NCBI RefSeq assembly: GCF_000373965.1
Contig: NZ_KB892868.1
Span: 177,743-241,742 of the forward strand
Reading direction: 5' to 3'
Origin: Uliginosibacterium gangwonense DSM 18521
Lineage (GTDB): Bacteria; Pseudomonadota; Gammaproteobacteria; Burkholderiales; Rhodocyclaceae
DNA length: 64,000 nucleotides
Shown piece after piece: positions 53,849-60,906 of this stretch. The position numbers and the translations under genes were made by a program. The notes below the pieces were generated by a model. The model was given only the letters and a program-made list of their open reading frames with translations, did no database searches and had not been told where the DNA came from. How positions within the stretch are numbered: the first letter of the stretch is position 1; each line of letters begins with the position of its first letter.

Positions 53849-53876
53849 TTGCGAATGATTCTCATTTGTATATAAT
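53849..53876 (+). promoter_or_regulatory. Promoter overlapped by a Fur-like box
   Basis: TTGCGA (53849-53854), a 16-base spacer and a perfect TATAAT (53871-53876) make a good sigma-70 promoter. The spacer is filled by GCGAATGATTCTCATTTGT, which has the AATGATnnTCATT core of a Fur box. Fur with iron bound would block this promoter, so expression should rise when iron is scarce. The predicted start is near 53883. Confidence 0.75.
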
Positions 53877-53883
53877 CACCCAT

Positions 53884-53962
53884 GTCGTCGGCTGATCGGT
53901 TGGGGATCGACTGATGACAGGTGGCGAGGGGCTGCCATACAGCGGCAGCCTCTCCTCACCAC
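53884..53962 (+). ncRNA. Tandem hairpins at the 5' end of the Fur-controlled transcript
   Basis: Hairpin 1 pairs 53884-53897 with 53905-53918 (14 positions, one mismatch, three wobbles) around GGTTGGG. Hairpin 2 pairs 53921-53936 with 53944-53962 (GGCTGCC with GGCAGCC, then GAGG with CCTC and GTGG with CCAC) around ATACAGC. They begin right at the predicted transcription start. This may be a structured leader or a separate small RNA; a weak GCCC/GGGC hairpin with a loose T-rich tail follows near 53970-53996. Confidence 0.45.
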
Positions 53963-54053
53963 GTAGCGTGCCCGACCATGGGCCACTCTTTGCTTTCGCA
54001 AGCCAGCGACACCATGTCAGCCAGCCAGCACCTTTTCATCGCAGGAATCACTC

Positions 54054-54161
54054 ATGAAAAAGATGGCTTGCCTCGCGCTTGACATTTTGCGCACAACACG
54101 CTTGACGCACGCATCGCTATCAAATGGCATATCCATCAGCCATACCCACTCACTCTCTTGA
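54054..54161 (+). CDS. Possible 35-residue leader peptide
   Basis: A short frame starts MKKMACLALDILRTTRLTH and has AGGA seven bases before its ATG. It ends 21 bases before the next gene's start. It lies within the Fur-controlled leader, is Ser/His-rich at its end and matches nothing I know. It may be translated or may be chance. Confidence 0.3.
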   Translation: MKKMACLALDILRTTRLTHASLSNGISISHTHSLS

Positions 54162-54182
54162 CCGTACCCCAAGGAGTCATTG

Positions 54183-54479
54183 ATGAATATCGATCCAGAC
54201 ATGGCTCAGACGAGCCCGGCGACATTACTGGCAGCCGCCCTCCACCTTCTGACCTGCTCGGCGGCCCATGGCTTAAGTCGGGCAAAATGCCAAGCGCTGG
54301 TCTTGCAACTGACAACGCTCGCCGAGCGCACCGATACCGATCCGTTGCTGGCACGGACATGCGATGAACTGGCTGACATCTGGTATCGCCTGGGCGAAGA
54401 GCTGGAAGCCCATAAGCAGGAGCAGGCAGTACAGAGCCGCGCCATGGCAGAAAAAATGCAGCAAGCCCTGCTGCACTGA
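54183..54479 (+). CDS. Small helical protein, function unknown
   Basis: A 98-residue soluble protein, predicted almost all helical (TSPATLLAAALHLLTCSAAHGLSRAK, then ELADIWYRLGEELEAHKQEQAVQ as a probable coiled coil). An AAGGAG seven bases before the ATG at 54183 is a clear binding site and selects it over the ATG at 54180. No named family is recognised. It is the first well-supported gene after the Fur-like promoter, 15 bases before hemP, so it is probably made under iron limitation. Confidence 0.65.
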   Translation: MNIDPDMAQTSPATLLAAALHLLTCSAAHGLSRAKCQALVLQLTTLAERTDTDPLLARTCDELADIWYRLGEELEAHKQEQAVQSRAMAEKMQQALLH

Positions 54480-54494
54480 GCGGATTGGCGCGCA

Positions 54495-54683
54495 ATGAAA
54501 GACATTTCGAGCACACCACCCCCGGGATTCAAGGTTACGGCAGAACATGCACAGCCCCCGCAGCCTGCAATCATCCCCAGCCGGGCGCTGCTAGGCCAAT
54601 CCAATGTCATCACCATTGAGCATGAGGGCATGCGCTACACCTTGCGGGCGACACGCAACGGCAAGCTGATCCTCACCAAATAA
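54495..54683 (+). CDS. hemP: Hemin uptake protein HemP
   Basis: HemP/HmuP is a small cytosolic protein linked to expression of heme uptake genes in many proteobacteria. The 62-residue product ends with the family pattern SRALLGQSNVITIEHEGMRY then TLRATRNGKLILTK, in which the LLG, the central IxHxGxxYxLR and the RxGKLILTK tail are diagnostic. The usual neighbour, a TonB-dependent heme receptor, is absent here; instead a ribosomal protein S4 gene follows 34 bases downstream. Its position after a Fur-like box supports iron regulation. Confidence 0.88.
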   Translation: MKDISSTPPPGFKVTAEHAQPPQPAIIPSRALLGQSNVITIEHEGMRYTLRATRNGKLILTK

Positions 54684-54717
54684 ACCATGCCAAAGAAATA
54701 TTGAAAGGATTCAACGG

Positions 54718-55329
54718 ATGTCTCGCTACACTGGCCCCCGTCTCAAAATCATGCGTGCCTTGGGTGTCGATCTGCCCGGCCTATCCCGCAAAACGATTGC
54801 CAACCGCCCACACCCACCCGGTCAGCATGGGATGAAACAGCAGCGCAAATCCGGCTACGGGCTACAGTTGCAGGAAAAGCAGAAACTGCGCTTCAACTAT
54901 GGCCTGTCTGAGCGGCAGATGCGCCGCCTGGTGATCGAATCCCGCCGCGCCAGGGATTCCGCCGGGGCCAAACTGGCCGAACTGCTGGAACGCCGCCTGG
55001 ATAATGTGGTGTTTCGCGCAGGCTTTGCCCCCTCGATTCCTGCTGCCCGGCAACTCGTCAATCACGGCCACTTCAGAGTCAATGGAAAAGCGGTAAATAT
55101 CCCATCCTTCCTAGTGCGCACAGCAGATGTCATCAGCATTCATCCCCGGAGCAAAACCCTGACGATCATTCAGGCCAACCTTGCTGATCCGGCACTGAGC
55201 CGCCCCGCATGGCTTGCCGTAGATGAGGCGCAATTGAGTGCATGCGTCAGCTACCTGCCCGGCCTGGACGACATCCCGTTTCCACTGGAAATGCAGTTGA
55301 TCGTGGAATATTACGCACAAAGGATCTAG
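54718..55329 (+). CDS. rpsD: Alternative ribosomal protein S4, cyanobacterial/plastid-like
   Basis: S4 binds 16S rRNA early in 30S assembly. The 203-residue product aligns along the whole S4: the N-terminal start SRYTGPRLKIMRALG, EKQKLRFNYGLSERQMRRLV, then the S4 RNA-binding domain (ERRLDNVVFRAGFAPSIPAA, RQLVNHGHFRVNG) and the final LIVEYYAQRI. The N-terminal block (RxGPRL, LPGLSRKT, EEKQKLRFNYGLSERQ-like) resembles cyanobacterial and chloroplast S4 more than E. coli S4, and there is no cysteine in that region. Housekeeping rpsD sits in the alpha operon, which is not here, so this is probably a second copy. GAAAGGA precedes the ATG. Iron-linked expression is inferred from position. Confidence 0.85.
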   Translation: MSRYTGPRLKIMRALGVDLPGLSRKTIANRPHPPGQHGMKQQRKSGYGLQLQEKQKLRFNYGLSERQMRRLVIESRRARDSAGAKLAELLERRLDNVVFRAGFAPSIPAARQLVNHGHFRVNGKAVNIPSFLVRTADVISIHPRSKTLTIIQANLADPALSRPAWLAVDEAQLSACVSYLPGLDDIPFPLEMQLIVEYYAQRI

Positions 55330-55665
55330 GGTCTGCTCATCCGCAGGAGGCAACAGAGGCGCTATCACCCTGATCAAGCGGAATTCCACGCTCGCCAGCG
55401 CCTCGCCCCAGTCGGCCTCACACAGACGATGTGTATGAAAAATCCCGACCGCATGTCGCCACAACATCGGCCGACCGGTCAAAAACCATTGCAAAAGAAA
55501 GGGTAAGTGCTGCACATTTGTCCAAGCCCTCCAGCACAACGGGTCTGACGTGCGGCTTGCGCAATCTGCTGTCTGATTCCCTTGTTGAATCGGAAGAAGG
55601 CAGCCAGAATGAAGAAGCCATCGCAATCACCGACGGCCATGAACAAACCTGACAGGAGAGCCTCA
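55330..55665. other. Gap between the S4 gene and the bacterioferritin-like gene
   Basis: This 336-base stretch has no convincing gene. A minus-strand frame (55111-55626) crosses it but overlaps the S4 gene antisense and has no start signal or known motif. A plus-strand frame joins onto the ferritin-like gene from 55582 but lacks conserved sequence. No terminator is visible after the S4 gene, so read-through into the ferritin-like gene is possible. Confidence 0.45.
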
Positions 55666-56121
55666 ATGAACGACCTCGACACAAAAAAAGCCATCGCGGC
55701 ACTCAATTTCATCATGGAAACCGAGCTAGCCGGTGTGGTGCGCTATACCCACTATTCCTTGATGGTATATGGTTATCACCGCATCCCCATCGTCTCGTGG
55801 CTCAAAGACAATGCCGCCGAGGGGCTGACGCATGCACACAAAGCCGGAGAACTGGTGACTTTGCTGGGCGGCCACCCTTCGCTGAAAATCGGCGCCTTGC
55901 TGGAAACAGAAAAACACGATATTGGCGATATTCTACGTGAAAGCCTAGAACACGAGAAAAACGCCCTCAGGGGCTATTACGATTTGCTCAAGATTGCAGA
56001 AAGTACATCCGTGCTGCTGGAAGAATATGCACGTGAGATGATCGTGCAGGAAGAGCTTCACCTGGACGAAGTCAACAAGATGCTACGCAAACCGGGCGAT
56101 ATCTCGCCGTTTGACGCCTGA
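55666..56121 (+). CDS. Bacterioferritin-like iron-storage protein
   Basis: A 151-residue four-helix protein of the ferritin/bacterioferritin superfamily. Candidate di-iron ligands are Glu18 in METELAGVVRYTHYSL, Glu52 with nearby histidines in AAEGLTHAHKAGELVTLLGGHPS, a Glu in the third helix (LEHEKNALRGYY) and an ExxH in VQEELHLDEVNKML. The heme-binding Met of classical bacterioferritin (position 52) is not evident, so heme may be absent. An AGGAGAG site precedes the ATG. Its neighbours hemP and the Fur box point to iron management. Confidence 0.88.
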   Translation: MNDLDTKKAIAALNFIMETELAGVVRYTHYSLMVYGYHRIPIVSWLKDNAAEGLTHAHKAGELVTLLGGHPSLKIGALLETEKHDIGDILRESLEHEKNALRGYYDLLKIAESTSVLLEEYAREMIVQEELHLDEVNKMLRKPGDISPFDA

Positions 56122-56236
56122 GAACCGATCCGCCGGAGGTGCTACATCGGCAGCTCCGGCGGGACAAGGCACCGAAATTTGCACTTTGGCCGCGCATCTT
56201 GCATCATTGCAAGCTTGGTATCCAAGGCCTATTGCC

Positions 56237-56920
56237 ATGCTTCCCTTCGTCAGCATTCTCACCCCTACCGCCAACCGCCGCGCCTTCATCCCGCAACTGC
56301 TGCGCAACTATCGCCGCCAGGATTATCCCGCCAATCGCATGGAACTGGTGGTACTCGACGATGGCGAAGACAGTGTCGCTGATCTGCTGCAAAACCAGCC
56401 TGGCGTGCGCTATATCCGCCTGGACGAGAAAACCCTGCTGGGGCACAAGCGCAACCTGCTGGCCGAGTATGCCAAAGGCGATATCCTGGTGCACATGGAT
56501 GATGACGATTACTATCCGCCACGCCGGGTCAGCCATGCGGTCGCCACGCTCAGCGCCAGTGATGCGCTGATTGCAGGTTCAAGCCTGATGTATGTGTACG
56601 ACTGCACACGCAACAAGCTCTTCCAGATGGGGCCATTCGGCCCCAACCACGCCACCAATGGCACCTTTGCCTACAAGCGCGAATATCTCGCGGATAATCG
56701 CTTTGATGACAATGCAATCATCCGCGATGAAGCCTTGTTTACCCGCAACTTCACCAACCCGATGGTGCAACTGGATGCCTGGCTGGCCATTGTGTGTATT
56801 GCGCATGCGCGCAACACCTATGCCAAGCACTTAAACAACGAGGCCCCCTTCAAACTCAAGGATCTAGTCAAGTGCCCGGAGTCCCTGCGGTTCTACCGTT
56901 ACTCCGCAGGAAAACTCTAG
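56237..56920 (+). CDS. Glycosyltransferase family 2-like protein
   Basis: A 227-residue GT-A fold enzyme. It opens with FVSILTPTANRRAFIPQLLRN, has the nucleotide-sugar loop ELVVLDDGED (about 36-45), and the metal-binding acidic run VHMDDDDYYPP (about 84-94), as in family 2 transferases. The C-terminal part (YVYDCTRNKLFQMGPF, then NGTFAYKREYLADNRFDD) suits acceptor binding. The acceptor is unknown. The frame is open from 56111, overlapping the end of the ferritin-like gene, but the family homology starts at the ATG at 56237. Confidence 0.82.
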   Translation: MLPFVSILTPTANRRAFIPQLLRNYRRQDYPANRMELVVLDDGEDSVADLLQNQPGVRYIRLDEKTLLGHKRNLLAEYAKGDILVHMDDDDYYPPRRVSHAVATLSASDALIAGSSLMYVYDCTRNKLFQMGPFGPNHATNGTFAYKREYLADNRFDDNAIIRDEALFTRNFTNPMVQLDAWLAIVCIAHARNTYAKHLNNEAPFKLKDLVKCPESLRFYRYSAGKL

Positions 56921-56930
56921 CCGGATAGCA

Positions 56931-57398
56931 TTACTTGCGGCCCAATTCATCCAGAACCTTGCTGAGCATCCAGCGATCCAGCTCGCCTTTGGAGACGCAT
57001 GTCAGGGTAATATCCTGCATTGCATCCCCCAGTTTGTATTCCCCCAATACATAGGCTGTCACCAGCACCCGCCCGTCTTCTGCAATCACGCTATAGCTGA
57101 CCCGGGTGGTGGTGCGATTATCCAGCAGGTAGTCGATCCCCATGGTCGAGCCACAATCGGCCTCCTTGGTCGACACCCGGAAATTCTTCGGCGCGGTAAT
57201 CAGCGTTCCAGCCTCCAGATCGCTATCGTTGATCTGGAAGCCCTCTCCTGCCAACACCCGCTTGCTGACCCGCAGCACCTCGGCAGGCTTGACCTGGACG
57301 GGTGCCGACACACGCGGTGCAATCATGGCCGGTGCGCTATACGTTGAAGCACAGGCCGACAACATAAGCGCAATCCCCGCTCCCCATATGTTCTTCAT
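56931..57398 (-). CDS. Predicted lipoprotein, function unknown
   Basis: A 155-residue protein with a short signal ending in the lipobox LSAC (Cys16), so probably lipid-anchored. The mature part is beta-rich (EVLRVSKRVLAGEGFQINDSD, then RTTTRVSYSVIAEDGRVLVTAYVLGEYKLGD) with two cysteines (about 82 and 134) that could pair. I do not recognise a family. It converges on the glycosyltransferase gene, with 10 bases between the stops. Confidence 0.68.
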   Translation of the reverse strand: MKNIWGAGIALMLSACASTYSAPAMIAPRVSAPVQVKPAEVLRVSKRVLAGEGFQINDSDLEAGTLITAPKNFRVSTKEADCGSTMGIDYLLDNRTTTRVSYSVIAEDGRVLVTAYVLGEYKLGDAMQDITLTCVSKGELDRWMLSKVLDELGRK

Positions 57399-57561
57399 CT
57401 TTTCCCCTTTTTAGCACAAGCATTCATATGTCAATATCTTAACAAATCCCCGTTGCCGCGTGCGGGTTTTGCTTTCCTCACACTAGACGGCAACACGCCA
57501 CAGAAACGCATACAATAGACAAAAACCGACACCAATATCCATTCCCCCCGACATTGCCCCT

Positions 57562-58320
57562 ATGAAAATTGCTACCTGGAACGTCAATTCACTCAAAGTC
57601 CGCTTGCCCCATCTGCTGGACTGGCTGGCCGCCGAGCAGGCCGATGTGGTCTGCCTGCAGGAACTCAAGTGTGAAGACAAAGCCTTTCCGCTCGCCGAGA
57701 TTGAAGCCGCCGGATATCACGCCGCATTCAATGGCCAGAAAACCTACAACGGCGTGGCCATCATCAGTCGTGCCGAGGCACAGGATGTGAGCCGGGACAT
57801 CCCCGGTTTTGCCGATGAGCAAAAACGCATCATTGCTGCCACCATCGGTGGCGTGCGGGTCATCAGCGCGTATTTTCCGAATGGTCAGGCACTGGACTCG
57901 GACAAATACACCTACAAGCTCGCCTGGCTGGAGGCGCTGACAGCATGGCTCAAGGATGAACTGGTCCGCTATCCGCAACTGGTGCTGGCGGGCGACTACA
58001 ACATTGCGCCTGAAGAACGCGATGCCCACCCGGACTGGAAAGAAGGCCTGCTGGTCTCGGAGCCGGAACGCACGGCTTTCCGTGCGCTTGTGAACCTGGG
58101 GCTGGTCGACGCCTTCCGGCTGTTTGAACAGGCGGAAAAGAGCTATTCCTGGTGGGATTACCGGATGATGGCTTTTCGCCGCAATTTCGGGCTGCGCATT
58201 GATCATCTGCTGGTCTCGCCTGCGCTGGCGCCACAGGTGACCCGCAGCTGGATCGACAAGGCGCCGCGTAAACTTGAGCGGCCTTCGGACCACACCCCGG
58301 TTCTATTGGAGTGGGCGTAG
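57562..58320 (+). CDS. xthA: Exodeoxyribonuclease III
   Basis: XthA is the AP endonuclease and 3'-phosphodiesterase of base excision repair. The 252-residue protein starts MKIATWNVNSLKVRLPHLL and has LQELKCEDKAFP with the metal-binding Glu, GDYNIAPEERD with the catalytic Asp/Asn, the WWDYR loop and the end LRIDHLLVSPAL with SDHTPVLLEW, carrying the catalytic Asp-His pair. It stands alone; a hairpin follows the stop. Confidence 0.97.
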   Translation: MKIATWNVNSLKVRLPHLLDWLAAEQADVVCLQELKCEDKAFPLAEIEAAGYHAAFNGQKTYNGVAIISRAEAQDVSRDIPGFADEQKRIIAATIGGVRVISAYFPNGQALDSDKYTYKLAWLEALTAWLKDELVRYPQLVLAGDYNIAPEERDAHPDWKEGLLVSEPERTAFRALVNLGLVDAFRLFEQAEKSYSWWDYRMMAFRRNFGLRIDHLLVSPALAPQVTRSWIDKAPRKLERPSDHTPVLLEWA

Positions 58321-58323
58321 GCC

Positions 58324-58357
58324 AACAGCGAACGGAAAACCGTTCGCCAAAGCTGTT
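58324..58357 (+). other. Hairpin after xthA
   Basis: AACAGC with GCTGTT and GAACGG with CCGTTC form a two-part stem, with the perfect 8-bp core GCGAACGG/CCGTTCGC around AAAA. It starts four bases after the xthA stop. There is no T run, so a Rho-independent terminator is unlikely; it may stabilise the mRNA end. Confidence 0.55.
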
Positions 58358-58378
58358 ACACGTCGAAAAACCGCCCAG

Positions 58379-58412
58379 AACTTGCTGTCATTTCCTTGTA
58401 ATACAGCAAGTT
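58379..58412. promoter_or_regulatory. Perfect 10-bp inverted repeat upstream of the symporter gene
   Basis: AACTTGCTGT and ACAGCAAGTT flank a 14-base spacer about 115 bases before the symporter start. It may be an operator or an RNA hairpin. A second, smaller hairpin (GCCCCAA/TTGGGGC, 58468-58488) lies closer to the start. Confidence 0.5.
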
Positions 58413-58528
58413 AAGCCCAATGCCGGGTTTCCGTAGCCTGGCACGTTGGATGCTATTCCTAGCGTGAGCCCCAAGCAGTGATTGGGGCGGATCATAAAGA
58501 CCCACTCCTCGCCAAAGGAATCATTCAC

Positions 58529-59818
58529 GTGAACGCCAATAAGCTCACACTCCGCATCATGCTCGGCATGATCCTGGGTATCGTTGCAGGCTACGCCGTC
58601 AACTCGATGGCCCCGTCCCCTGACGCGGCCAAGGAAATCGCGGGCTACTTCAGTCTGGTCAGCGATATCTTCCTGCGCCTGATCAAGATGATCATCGCCC
58701 CGCTGGTTTTCAGCACCGTGGTCTCCGGCATTGCCAACATGGGCGACAGCAAGGCTGTGGGCCGTGTCGGCGGCAAAGCCATCCTGTGGTTTGTCACCGC
58801 AGCCATCATATCCCTGCTGCTGGGCTGTCTGTTCGCCAACGTCCTACAACCGGGCGCTGCGCTGAACATGCCACTGCCCCCGGCAGACGCCAGCACCAAT
58901 CTGGCCACCAAGTCGCTGACCTTCACGAACTTCCTGCTCAATGTCTTCCCCAAGAGCGTGTTCGATTCCTTTGCCAGCAACCAGATCCTGCAAATCCTGG
59001 TGTTCTCGATCTTCTTCGGGCTGGCGATTGCCGCGCTGGGCAAGAAGGTGGAAACGATCACCAAGTTCACCGACGATGTTGTTCACGTCATGATCAAGGT
59101 GACCGACTACGTGATGCAGTTTGCCCCCATCGGTGTGTTCGCCGCCATGGGTGCGGCCATCTCCACACAAGGTTTGGGCGTGCTGCTCACCTACGGAAAG
59201 TTGATCGCCTCGTTCTACTCTGGCCTCATTGTACTGTGGGCACTGCTGATTGCCGCAGGCTGGATTGTGCTGCGTGAGCGCGTCTTCAAGCTGATGAGCC
59301 TGATGCGCAGCGTGATGTTGCTGGCTTTCTCCACCGCCAGCAGCGAAGCGGCTTATCCCAAGACCATGGAACAGCTGGAAAAATTTGGCGCCTCCAAGCG
59401 CATCACCAGCTTCATCCTGCCGCTGGGCTACTCCTTCAACCTGGATGGCTCGATGATGTATCAGGCCTTTGCGATCATCTTCATCGCCCAGGCCTATGGC
59501 ATCCACATGTCGATTGCCACCCAGCTGACCATGCTGGCTGTGCTGATGCTCACCAGCAAGGGGATGGCCGGTGTCGCCCGCGCCTCCCTGGTCGTGGTGG
59601 CCGCTACGCTGCCGATGTTCCACCTGCCCGAATCCGGCCTGCTGCTGATCATGGCGATCGACCAGTTCCTCGACATGGGTCGTACCGCCACCAACGTGAT
59701 CGGCAACAGCATCGCCACCGCCGTGGTTGCCAAGTGGGAAGGTGAGCTGAGCGCGACCGTTGAAGACGACGAAACCGTGCCAGAACAAGCGCCTGCGCTG
59801 GCCCACGAATCGGCCTAA
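58529..59818 (+). CDS. Dicarboxylate/amino acid:cation symporter (DAACS)
   Basis: A 429-residue sodium- or proton-coupled carrier of the GltP/DctA family, which imports glutamate, aspartate or C4-dicarboxylates. Hallmarks are the serine-rich re-entrant loop AFSTASSEAAYPKTMEQLEKFG, LPLGYSFNLDGSMMYQ, LTSKGMAGVARASLVV and FLDMGRTATNVIGNSIATAVVAKWEGE. The GTG at 58529 has AAGGA nine bases before it and fits the family start (NANKLTLRIMLGMILG), better than a frame to 58478. It converges on the LysR gene and lies next to aspA and malic enzyme, which favours aspartate or fumarate/malate as substrate. Confidence 0.9.
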   Translation: MNANKLTLRIMLGMILGIVAGYAVNSMAPSPDAAKEIAGYFSLVSDIFLRLIKMIIAPLVFSTVVSGIANMGDSKAVGRVGGKAILWFVTAAIISLLLGCLFANVLQPGAALNMPLPPADASTNLATKSLTFTNFLLNVFPKSVFDSFASNQILQILVFSIFFGLAIAALGKKVETITKFTDDVVHVMIKVTDYVMQFAPIGVFAAMGAAISTQGLGVLLTYGKLIASFYSGLIVLWALLIAAGWIVLRERVFKLMSLMRSVMLLAFSTASSEAAYPKTMEQLEKFGASKRITSFILPLGYSFNLDGSMMYQAFAIIFIAQAYGIHMSIATQLTMLAVLMLTSKGMAGVARASLVVVAATLPMFHLPESGLLLIMAIDQFLDMGRTATNVIGNSIATAVVAKWEGELSATVEDDETVPEQAPALAHESA

Positions 59819-60750
59819 GTCCCTTGAACGGCAGAGCCCTTGGGTTCTGCCGTCTCCTCCAGCAGATGCTGCCAGATCATATCCACTATGGGTTTGGTAT
59901 TGTCCAGTGAGCGGTAGACGCGGACATCGATATCGCTCACCCAATCTTCATCCCCCGCCTGCACCAACACCCCGTCATGTATCTCGCGCGCCGCACAGCT
60001 TGCGGGCAGCCAGCCAATCCCATGCCCCTGCACGATCATGGCCTTGAGCGCTTCGGCCATATGGGTCTCGAACGAGCGCTGCAAAAAGCTCGGGTGGCCT
60101 GCAGAAAGCAAAATCACTTCCACGATATGCGCCAGATACGCGCCACTTTCATAGGCCAGGAAGGGAAAGGGCTTGCGCGAATTGCCAGGCAGGCAGAACA
60201 GCGGTTTGCCTTCCGCATCCACGCCGCTGTAGGGCACCACGCGGTCTTTGGCGAGCGAGACGTAGGGGTGGCCGCGAGACTCCTTGATGAAGGGGATCTG
60301 CGGATGGTGATAGGCAATCAGGAAATCCGTTTCCCCCTCGGTCAGCGTCGTCACCCCGTCCTGCACATTCACTGCCAACACGCGGGCCAGCAGCGTCGGG
60401 AAGCGTTCCTTGAGGTGCTTGAGCCAGCCGGGAAAGTAGGTCAGCGACAAGGTATGGGCGACCGCGAAACGCACCGTTTCACCACTCAGTGGGGCCTGAT
60501 CGCGGAGAATCGCACGCATCTCCCGCGTGCGCCGCACCATCTCCTCGGCAAACGCCAGGAATACCCGCCCACCGGGCGTCAGGCGCACGTTCTTGGCCGT
60601 GCGGTCGATCAGCTCGGTGCCCAGCCATTCTTCCAGCCCCTGGATGCGGCGGCTGAACGTAGGCTGGGAAACACTCTGGCGTTGCGCGGCAAGCGAAAAG
60701 CTGCGCGCTTCAACCAGGCAGATGAAGTCTTCAAACCAATCGATATTCAT
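59815..60750 (-). CDS. LysR-family transcriptional regulator
   Basis: A 311-residue LTTR. The helix-turn-helix is in the first 65 residues (FICLVEARSFSLAAQRQSVSQPTFSRRIQGLEEWLG), and the effector domain starts near 95 (RFAVAHTLSLTYFPGWLK). The AAHSLSL-like strand and overall length resemble the HypT/YjiE branch. Its stop overlaps the symporter stop by three bases (CTAA). It is divergent from aspA across a 156-base gap that includes a GAATG/CATTC dyad at 60793-60810, so it most likely controls aspA and malic enzyme. Confidence 0.88.
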   Translation of the reverse strand: MNIDWFEDFICLVEARSFSLAAQRQSVSQPTFSRRIQGLEEWLGTELIDRTAKNVRLTPGGRVFLAFAEEMVRRTREMRAILRDQAPLSGETVRFAVAHTLSLTYFPGWLKHLKERFPTLLARVLAVNVQDGVTTLTEGETDFLIAYHHPQIPFIKESRGHPYVSLAKDRVVPYSGVDAEGKPLFCLPGNSRKPFPFLAYESGAYLAHIVEVILLSAGHPSFLQRSFETHMAEALKAMIVQGHGIGWLPASCAAREIHDGVLVQAGDEDWVSDIDVRVYRSLDNTKPIVDMIWQHLLEETAEPKGSAVQGT

Positions 60751-60906
60751 AACTGAGGTAGATCAAAAAAAACCTGTGACTTCTTTCATTTTGAATGACT
60801 CCATGCATTCTTTGTATGGCGCTAGTAGTAGTCCTCACACCACTCATAAGATGTATTCAAGCCAGTCTTGGGTTGTTGTAACCTACATCCAGCCGAGGAG
60901 CAAATT

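Larger units (their letters stand above)
53753..54182 (+). other. Iron-responsive leader region upstream of the hemP group
   Basis: This 430-base stretch holds, in order, the terminator of the previous gene, a promoter with a Fur-like box (53849-53876), two tight hairpins (53884-53962), and a possible 35-residue open frame (54054-54161). No larger gene is present. The leader is about 300 bases from the predicted transcription start to the next well-supported start codon at 54183, which is unusually long and structured. Confidence 0.65.

Noticed and set aside
53852..53870. Reading the regulator box as a Zur site, as for other cysteine-free ribosomal proteins
   Set aside because: The core AATGATTCTCATT follows the Fur pattern; the ATGTTATAnnATAACAT-type centre of Zur boxes is absent, and the neighbours hemP and ferritin concern iron.
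55111..55626. Long minus-strand open frame over the S4 gene and the following gap
   Set aside because: It is antisense to a well-supported S4 gene for over 200 bases, has no ribosome binding site and no family motif; open antisense frames are common in GC-rich DNA.
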